DNA from: Gemmatimonadales bacterium UBA7835 | GTDB lineage: Bacteria > Gemmatimonadota > Gemmatimonadetes > Longimicrobiales > Gaopeijiaceae | Reading direction: 5' to 3' | DNA length: 8,102 nt | Assembly: GCA_002500925.1 (NCBI GenBank) | Contig: DLTN01000120.1 | Coordinates: forward strand, 1 to 8,102 | Translations under genes and position numbers: made by a program | Part shown: positions 1 through 5,336 of the stretch, piece after piece | How the letters are laid out: every line of letters starts with the position of its first letter | Position numbering within the stretch: the first letter of the stretch is position 1 | The notes under the pieces: model-generated | What the model was told of the DNA's origin: nothing | The model's input: only the letters and a program-made list of their open reading frames with translations | The model's database searches: none

Positions 1-2100
1 AAGAGCACTGTGTTCAACGAGTTGACCGGCCTGCGCCAGCATACCGGGAACTGGCCTGGAAAGACGGTGGTTAGGGCTGAGGGGGTGTTTGGGTACGAAG
101 GTAGCCGTACGAAGGTCGTCGATTTGCCAGGGACATACTCACTTCAGGCGGTGAGTGTCGATGAAGAAGTTGCTCGCGACTTTGTTCTCTTCGGTCGACC
201 GGACGTCACGGTTGTGGTCGTGGACGCGACCCGGCTAGAGCGCAATCTCAATCTAGTGCTCCAGATTCTAGAGATCACCGACAGAGTTGTCGTGTTCCTG
301 AATCTCATGGACGAAGCTAGGCGTCACGGTATTGCTATAGACCCGAGCAGGCTGGAATCACAGCTAGGTGTTCCGGTTGTCACTGGTACGGCGAGAGAAG
401 GTATAGGGATCTCAGACCTGCTGGAGGCTGTGCATGAAGTTGCTACGGGTCGAAGGAAGACCTCGCCGTATCGCGTCGAGAGGCATGCTCCTGACATAGA
501 AGTGGTTGTATCGGAGCTCGAACCAATTGTGTCGGCTGCCTTCCCCGATGTACCCAATACTCGTTGGGTATCCTTGCGTCTATTGAACGCAGACGAGGCA
601 GTGCAGGAGGCCGTGCGCTCAGGAGAACTGGGCCAGCTCACGCGTGATGATTCGGGGGACGTGATACGAGATACGCCAGAGCCTGAGCGTTCCCGTGTGC
701 TGGATGCCGCCACTCGGCTGCGCTGGGAACTTCCCGCTGATTTTCACGACATTGTGACCGCGCGCTCATATGCTAGGGCGGAAACCATCGCTTCACGTGC
801 GCAGAAGAAGGGTCTGGTGAAAGCGGCCTTCACGTTTGACAGAAGGCTCGATCAGCTGCTGACCAGCCGGCTTTTGGGTTTCCCTTTAATGCTGCTGATC
901 CTGGCGGTTGTATTTTGGTTGACAATCGAGGGAGCGAACGTGCCTTCATCGATGTTAGCCACGCTACTGATTGATCAAGGGCATGCTTGGCTGAAGGCGC
1001 TTTCTGCTGCGTTTGGACTGCCTTGGTGGCTGGACGGTTTCATGCTAGACGGAGTGTACCTCGCGACCGCATGGGTGATCAGTGTGATGCTTCCGCCGAT
1101 GGCGATATTCTTCCCTCTCTTCACGCTATTAGAGGACTTTGGCTACCTGCCACGTGTGGCTTTCAATCTCGACTCAATGTTCAAGAAGGCTGGAGCGCAC
1201 GGTAAACAAGCACTCACCATGTGCATGGGTTTCGGCTGCAATGCTGCAGGCGTGGTCTCCACACGTATCATCGATTCACCGCGCGAGCGATTGATTGCGA
1301 TTATTACAAACAATTTCAGCCTTTGTAACGGGCGGTGGCCGACCCAGATTCTTGTGGCCACAATCTTCATTGGCGCATTGGCACCACCTCGTCTTGGGGG
1401 AGTGGTCAGTGCAGCGGCAGTTGTAAGCGTCGCTCTCTTGGGTGTCGTGATGATGTTTTTGTCCTCGTGGATTCTCTCTCGCACAGTTCTACGAGGAGAG
1501 GCTGCTAGCTTCAGCCTAGAGCTCCCGCCTTACCGCCCACCGCGACTGCTCCAAACCCTCTATACGTCTATCATCGACCGAACTCTGATCGTACTCTGGC
1601 GCGCGATTGTGTTTGCAATTCCTGCCGGTGCCGTGATCTGGCTCATTTCGAATGTCACGATCGGAGGGCCCAGTATAGCCGAATACTCTATCCAGTGGCT
1701 CGAGCCGCTGGGACTGCTTCTGGGCCTTAACGGAGTAATCCTGTTGGCCTATGTGGTAGCCATTCCGGCTAACGAGATTGTCATACCAACCATTCTCATG
1801 ATGACCGTTCTCGTGACGCCGGAGCTCGCTGATCAAGGAGCTGGGGCAGGAGTGATGTTTGAAGAAGACTCTCTGGTCACGACGGGGGCACTTCTGCATG
1901 CAGGGGGGTGGACGCTGCTAACCGCAGTGAACCTGATGCTCTTCAGCCTTCTTCATAACCCATGCTCAACGACGATCTATACTATTTACAAGGAAACGCG
2001 GAGCATTAAGTGGACGGCTCTTGCTACTACGCTGCCGGTGTTCATGGGAGTGGTGGTGTGCTTCTTGGTGGCTCAGATATGGAGACTGGCTTCGGTCTGA
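1..2100 (+). CDS. feoB: FeoB-type ferrous iron transporter (5' end missing)
   Basis: This is an inner-membrane Fe(II) transporter with a cytosolic G-protein domain. The frame is open at base 1 and starts at the K of the P-loop (KST), so about 15-25 N-terminal residues are probably missing; the GTG at 10 is internal. Counting the first codon as 1, G2 is Thr22 in NWPGKT, G3 is DLPG 41-44, G4 is NLMD 101-104, and G5 is probably TGTA 128-131. Membrane segments start near 291. Gate-type motifs follow: LPPMAIFFPLFTLLED at 364-379, GFGCN 410-414, CNGRWPT 442-448, PANEIVIP 589-596 and HNPCSTT 652-658. The C-terminus (KET...KWT) is also typical of the family. About 699 residues are visible, so the protein is nearly whole. 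These motifs belong to the FeoB type that I recall from Clostridia, Bacteroidota and other phyla, and they differ from those of the FeoB downstream. A feoA may lie upstream, outside the window. Assignment to FeoB is firm. Fe(II) as substrate follows from the family. Confidence 0.95.
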   Translation, partial: KSTVFNELTGLRQHTGNWPGKTVVRAEGVFGYEGSRTKVVDLPGTYSLQAVSVDEEVARDFVLFGRPDVTVVVVDATRLERNLNLVLQILEITDRVVVFLNLMDEARRHGIAIDPSRLESQLGVPVVTGTAREGIGISDLLEAVHEVATGRRKTSPYRVERHAPDIEVVVSELEPIVSAAFPDVPNTRWVSLRLLNADEAVQEAVRSGELGQLTRDDSGDVIRDTPEPERSRVLDAATRLRWELPADFHDIVTARSYARAETIASRAQKKGLVKAAFTFDRRLDQLLTSRLLGFPLMLLILAVVFWLTIEGANVPSSMLATLLIDQGHAWLKALSAAFGLPWWLDGFMLDGVYLATAWVISVMLPPMAIFFPLFTLLEDFGYLPRVAFNLDSMFKKAGAHGKQALTMCMGFGCNAAGVVSTRIIDSPRERLIAIITNNFSLCNGRWPTQILVATIFIGALAPPRLGGVVSAAAVVSVALLGVVMMFLSSWILSRTVLRGEAASFSLELPPYRPPRLLQTLYTSIIDRTLIVLWRAIVFAIPAGAVIWLISNVTIGGPSIAEYSIQWLEPLGLLLGLNGVILLAYVVAIPANEIVIPTILMMTVLVTPELADQGAGAGVMFEEDSLVTTGALLHAGGWTLLTAVNLMLFSLLHNPCSTTIYTIYKETRSIKWTALATTLPVFMGVVVCFLVAQIWRLASV

Positions 2101-2179
2101 GGTCGCTTTGGGGGAGAGCGTGTGGCAGAGAGCAACGGGGTCACATGGGTTTCGCGCGGAAGGGCCCCCGTGTAACTTA

Positions 2180-2204
2180 GATGAGAGTCGATTTCAATCT
2201 CATC
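2180..2204. promoter_or_regulatory. Inverted repeat, candidate Fur-like operator before feoA
   Basis: A perfect 7-base dyad, GATGAGA at 2180-2186 and TCTCATC at 2198-2204, is separated by 11 bases. It lies in the 139-base gap between the first feoB and feoA. The central 21 bases (2182-2202) match the classic Fur-box consensus at 12 positions by my hand alignment, mostly in the outer half-sites (TGA.A.T and T.TCA) and the TCA just right of centre. A weak -10-like TAACTT (2173-2178) lies just upstream, so a bound repressor could block a promoter here; I see no convincing -35. The position before iron-transport genes supports iron control, but the middle of the site is poor. It could instead be a site for another regulator or a chance palindrome. 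The rest of the gap (2101-2239) shows no gene and no clear terminator. Confidence 0.35.
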
Positions 2205-2239
2205 CGGGCGGGCTCCGGAGTGAGACCACCGGAAGGCAC

Positions 2240-2524
2240 ATGCAGCTCCCAACAGTGGCTGAAAAAGCCCACATTGAAGACCTCCGCCTCGGGGATGTCC
2301 CGATGCAGCAGGAAGTGGAGTTAGTGTCTATAGACCTTCCTATGGAATTGGCTGAGCCTTTGCTGGAACGAGGCGTCCTGCCGGGGTGCCGTATCTGTCC
2401 AGTCCAATCTTCCCCTGGAGGAGACCCGGTCGTCTCGGTAGATGGCTCTTTGCTTGCACTGCGCCGGGAGACTGCTGATTGCCTCTGTGTGAGGCTTGTG
2501 TCCTCATTCCAGGACGTGGGCTGA
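2240..2524 (+). CDS. feoA: FeoA-domain protein
   Basis: This is a small cytosolic SH3-like protein of 94 residues, close to the usual FeoA length of 75-90. FeoA proteins act with FeoB in Fe(II) uptake, probably by contacting its cytosolic domain. Recognisable parts are the opening LRLGD (15-19), the core ERGVLPG (43-49), the turn GGDPV (60-64), and the hallmark LLALRRETAD (71-80) leading into the last strand. The ATG at 2240 is the only plausible nearby start in frame. A purine run GGAAGG (2231-2236) sits only 3 bases before it, which is close for a ribosome site, so initiation may be weak. The stop lies 15 bases before the next feoB, so the two are very likely co-transcribed. Unusual features are four cysteines, C50 and C53 (CxxC) and C81 and C83 (CxC). 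A longer start (GTG 2119) would add a stretch that does not look like FeoA. Confidence 0.85.
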   Translation: MQLPTVAEKAHIEDLRLGDVPMQQEVELVSIDLPMELAEPLLERGVLPGCRICPVQSSPGGDPVVSVDGSLLALRRETADCLCVRLVSSFQDVG

Positions 2525-2539
2525 GGCTCCCCACGAATC

Positions 2540-4459
2540 TTGTCCGAGCAGGATCAGGTCGCTAGCGGCGACACCGCTGCGCAGAAACCGTCTTCGGAGT
2601 CACCGTTGATTGCGCTTGTGGGTCCCCCGAATTCGGGCAAGACCACACTGTTCAATCGCTTGACGGGACTAAGACAGAAGGTCGCGAACTATCCGGGTGT
2701 GACTGTCGAGAAGCACCTCGGCATGGTGAACCTTGACGATGGGCGCCAAGTGTCACTTGTCGACTTACCGGGAGTCCACGGTTTCTCGGCACGCACCTTA
2801 GACGAACGCGTTACCCGGGACGTTTTAGAGGGGAAAATCGAAGGCATGCGTTCCCCTGACGCATTGATTCTGATCGTGGATGTTACCCGGCTCGAAGCGC
2901 AGCTAATGCTCGTTGAGCCAGTTTTAGATATGGATCTTCCAACGCTACTCGTGCTCAATATGGTTGATGAGCTTGAGGCCCGCGGTGGATCGATCGACCA
3001 AGAGGCTCTAGCGGAACGCTTGGGCGTCGATGTAGTGCGAACTAGTGCGAGGACCGGAAGAGGGGTGGAGGAGGTCCTAGCCTATCTGCGCGACCTAGCT
3101 GACGGAGACACCTCAGTTGAGAACATCGAGCGAGAGTTGTCTAATTTCGCCGGCTCTCAGCCTCTGCCTGTAATCGATGCCTTCGCTGCGCGTCGGAGGC
3201 TGGTTCGCAGTGTAGTTCAGGATGCAGGCTTTGCTTCGCCCCGCCCCTCTCGCCTTACAGAAAGACTCGATTCAGTCTTCCTACATAAAGTGTGGGGTCC
3301 GACCATCTTTCTGGCGGTTGTGCTGCTGGTGTTCCAGTCGATTTTCACTTGGGCTGTCCCGCTCATGGACGGGATAGACTGGATGGTGGGGACTTCGGGT
3401 GACTGGATCGCAGCCGCGCTGCCGGACACATGGTATCGATCGTTGATCGTTGATGGTGTATGGGCTGGCGTAGGCTCTGTGATCATCTTCCTGCCGCAAA
3501 TTTTGGTCCTTTTCCTCTTCTTGGGAATTCTCGAGGATTCCGGGTATATGGCACGGGCGGCGGTGATAGCAGACCGGACTATGTACCGGGTGGGTCTTCA
3601 GGGAAGAGCCTTTCTTCCGCTTTTATCGGGTTATGCCTGCGCCGTGCCAGCGATTCTTGCAGCACGAACGATAGAAGATGAGCGTGATCGACTAGCAACG
3701 ATCTTCGTGACGCCGTTCATGACGTGCTCGGCACGGTTACCTGTGTATGCCATCCTCATTGCAGCGTTTATTCCGAACAAGCCTGTACTCGGTCCAATCA
3801 TGAACCAGCAGGCAGCTACGCTTTTAGGGCTCTACGGCCTTGGGGTCGTGGCGGCTATCGGCACTGCCTTCCTGCTTAAGCGAACTCTACTAAAGGCGAG
3901 CCCGACATCATTTCTGATGGAGTTACCGCCCTATCGGATACCTGATCCGCGAACTCTGCTTTTACGCCTTCTTGATCGGAGTAAGATCTTTCTACGAAGG
4001 GCGGGCCGAATCATCTTTGCGGTTACGATCGTGCTTTGGGTATTAACCCAATTTCCGCGAACTGAGGGTGGGCCTCCCGATATAGAACAAAGTGCGCTCG
4101 GCACCATAGGGCATGTGATCGAGCCTGTGATAGAGCCGCTTGGCTTTGATTGGAGAATCGGGATCGGGATCGTTACTTCGTTAGCTGCTCGCGAGGTCAT
4201 TGTAGGAACACTTGGTACTATCTATGGGGTTGAGGAGGCTGACGAGGAGTCGTTTGCGCTGCAGGAGATTTTACGACGCGATCTCGAGCCAGGGGCGGCG
4301 ATAGGTCTTTTGGTGTTTTTCGCTTTCGCCCTGCAGTGCATGTCTACTGTTGCTGTGATGAGACGTGAGACTGCAGGATGGAAATGGCCTGCGCTTCAAT
4401 TTTTCTACATGCTGCTCCTGGGATACCTAGGAGCATTCATCTCATTTCGGATCTTCTGA
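2540..4459 (+). CDS. feoB: FeoB-type ferrous iron transporter, second paralogue
   Basis: A second GTPase-gated Fe(II) transporter of 639 residues, shorter than the 773 of E. coli FeoB. G motifs are complete: G1 GPPNSGKT 28-35, G2 Thr55 in NYPGVT, G3 DLPG 75-78, G4 NMVD 140-143, G5 TSA 168-170. The membrane domain shows FLPQILVLFLFLGILEDSGY (317-336), GYACAVPA (364-371, Cys367), CSARLP (396-401), AAREVIVG (549-556) and QCMST (599-603), followed by RRETAGWKWP. This is the ACAVP/SARLP type, distinct from the upstream FeoB (GCNAAG/NGRWP). The start is uncertain. TTG 2540 follows the feoA stop by 15 bases and gives a polar, probably disordered extension of about 22 residues, but its GAGG is 13 bases away. 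TTG 2606 has GGAG (2596-2599) at an ideal 6-base spacing and starts directly at the first strand of the G domain. Family assignment is firm whichever start is used. Confidence 0.95.
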   Translation: MSEQDQVASGDTAAQKPSSESPLIALVGPPNSGKTTLFNRLTGLRQKVANYPGVTVEKHLGMVNLDDGRQVSLVDLPGVHGFSARTLDERVTRDVLEGKIEGMRSPDALILIVDVTRLEAQLMLVEPVLDMDLPTLLVLNMVDELEARGGSIDQEALAERLGVDVVRTSARTGRGVEEVLAYLRDLADGDTSVENIERELSNFAGSQPLPVIDAFAARRRLVRSVVQDAGFASPRPSRLTERLDSVFLHKVWGPTIFLAVVLLVFQSIFTWAVPLMDGIDWMVGTSGDWIAAALPDTWYRSLIVDGVWAGVGSVIIFLPQILVLFLFLGILEDSGYMARAAVIADRTMYRVGLQGRAFLPLLSGYACAVPAILAARTIEDERDRLATIFVTPFMTCSARLPVYAILIAAFIPNKPVLGPIMNQQAATLLGLYGLGVVAAIGTAFLLKRTLLKASPTSFLMELPPYRIPDPRTLLLRLLDRSKIFLRRAGRIIFAVTIVLWVLTQFPRTEGGPPDIEQSALGTIGHVIEPVIEPLGFDWRIGIGIVTSLAAREVIVGTLGTIYGVEEADEESFALQEILRRDLEPGAAIGLLVFFAFALQCMSTVAVMRRETAGWKWPALQFFYMLLLGYLGAFISFRIF

Positions 4460-4491
4460 TCTCAGCCTTGCCTGCTGTGTGAAGTGGGTCA

Positions 4492-4506
4492 GCCTCCGCA
4501 GGAGGC
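4492..4506 (+). promoter_or_regulatory. Hairpin covering a Shine-Dalgarno sequence
   Basis: GCCTCC (4492-4497) and GGAGGC (4501-4506) form a perfect 6-base-pair GC-rich stem with a GCA loop. The right arm contains most of the strongest ribosome-binding sequence in the window, AGGAGG (4500-4505), which lies 7 bases before the ATG at 4513. Folding would therefore hide this site. No T-run follows, so it is not a standard intrinsic terminator, although it lies 32 bases after the second feoB stop. The inverted repeat is seen directly; a role in translation control is inference. A Shine-Dalgarno next to its own complement can also arise by chance. Confidence 0.35.
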
Positions 4507-4512
4507 AGAACG

Positions 4513-4536
4513 ATGAGCCCAGGGAGGGACCAATAG
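4513..4536 (+). CDS. Possible seven-codon leader ORF (MSPGRDQ)
   Basis: An ATG with a perfect AGGAGG 7 bases upstream opens a seven-codon frame ending in TAG at 4534-4536. The GTG start of the hydrolase follows with no gap, and the hydrolase's own GGGAGG lies inside this mini-ORF. The arrangement fits a translationally coupled leader. The encoded peptide has no recognisable features, and no run of one amino acid that would suggest classic attenuation. It may equally be noncoding, with the hydrolase using only the second ribosome site. Confidence 0.25.
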   Translation: MSPGRDQ

Positions 4537-5217
4537 GTGATGACCTCCGAGCACAAGTTTCAAGCAACTGAGACTGCGGGTGAGGTTTCCGCCATACTGG
4601 TTAGGCCTAAGGATGCGCGGTGGTTGTATGTGTTCGGGCACGGATCGGGAGCGGGCATGAGACACGTCTTCATGGAAGAGTGTGCAGAGCTTCTAGCCGT
4701 CCATGGGGTCGCGACTTTTAGATACCAGTTCCCATACATGGAAGCTGGCCTGAGTATCCCCAACCGAGCTCCCGTACTCATAGAGACCGTTCGGTCCGCT
4801 GTTGGCGCCGCAGGGTCTATTGAACCTGATCTTCCGCTACTCGCCGGCGGAAAATCAATGGGTGGACGTATGACGTCAGCCGCGGCATCCCTTCGGCCAC
4901 TTGGGTCAGTGCTTGGGCTGGTGTTTTTTGGTTTTCCTTTGCACCCCTCAGGAAGAGAGTCTTCCGAGAGAGGAGACCACCTGAGGAATGTTGGGTTACC
5001 GATGCTTTTCTTGCAGGGATCACGTGACAAGTTGGCAAATTTGTCATTATTGGGCTCGTTACTGGACGGGCTAGGAACGCTGGCAACACTGAACGTGTTG
5101 CAGGGTGCGGATCATGGGTTCCATGTCCTGAAGCGTTCAGCACGAACCGAAAATGAAGTTCTTGAGGAGGCCTGTGCTGGGTTCTCAGAATGGGCTCGGC
5201 AACTAGTGGGTTGCTAA
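4537..5217 (+). CDS. Alpha/beta hydrolase, KANL3/Tex30-like family
   Basis: A predicted cytosolic serine hydrolase of 226 residues, about the normal size for bacterial members of the KANL3/Tex30 (COG3571-like) group. Visible motifs are the oxyanion-region HGSGAG (35-40), the nucleophile elbow GGKSMGGR (104-111, Ser107), an acid in LQGSRDKL (Asp164), and the catalytic-histidine motif GADHGFHV (190-197, probably His193). There is no signal peptide. The substrate is unknown; the family is poorly characterised and this gene cannot be tied to an ester or peptide from sequence alone. GTG 4537 lies 9 bases after GGGAGG (4522-4527), and ATG 4540 lies 12 bases after it, so either may be used; the difference is one residue. 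The gene is 77 bases after the second feoB on the same strand and may be read through from it, but a functional link to iron is not shown. Confidence 0.88.
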   Translation: MMTSEHKFQATETAGEVSAILVRPKDARWLYVFGHGSGAGMRHVFMEECAELLAVHGVATFRYQFPYMEAGLSIPNRAPVLIETVRSAVGAAGSIEPDLPLLAGGKSMGGRMTSAAASLRPLGSVLGLVFFGFPLHPSGRESSERGDHLRNVGLPMLFLQGSRDKLANLSLLGSLLDGLGTLATLNVLQGADHGFHVLKRSARTENEVLEEACAGFSEWARQLVGC

Positions 5218-5336
5218 CCAAAGAGGCCACGGCGTGCACAGCAGTCAGTATCGGGTTAGTAAAATTACGCATTGACCTCGGATGGTCCTGTAGACATTCT
5301 GCCGGTTCGCTTTGAATCGTTCTAAAGGACCTGATT

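Noticed and set aside
10..12. GTG at 10 as the true start of the first FeoB
   Set aside because: The codons before it read KST, the end of the P-loop, and a FeoB without its P-loop would not bind GTP. The gene simply runs off the window.
2119..2239. Longer FeoA start at GTG 2119
   Set aside because: It would add about 40 residues with no resemblance to FeoA and would run coding sequence across the inverted repeat; FeoA homology begins shortly after ATG 2240.
5214..5259. CTAACC and GGTTAG inverted repeat after the hydrolase as a terminator
   Set aside because: The stem is only 6 bp with a 34-base loop and no T-run follows, so it does not look like an intrinsic terminator.
5272..5300. TTGACC (5272-5277) with CATTCT (5295-5300) as a promoter for the propeller gene
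   Set aside because: The -35 is good and the spacing is 17, but the -10 matches only 3 of 6 bases and the host sigma-factor preference is unknown. A promoter somewhere in this gap is likely, but I cannot place it.
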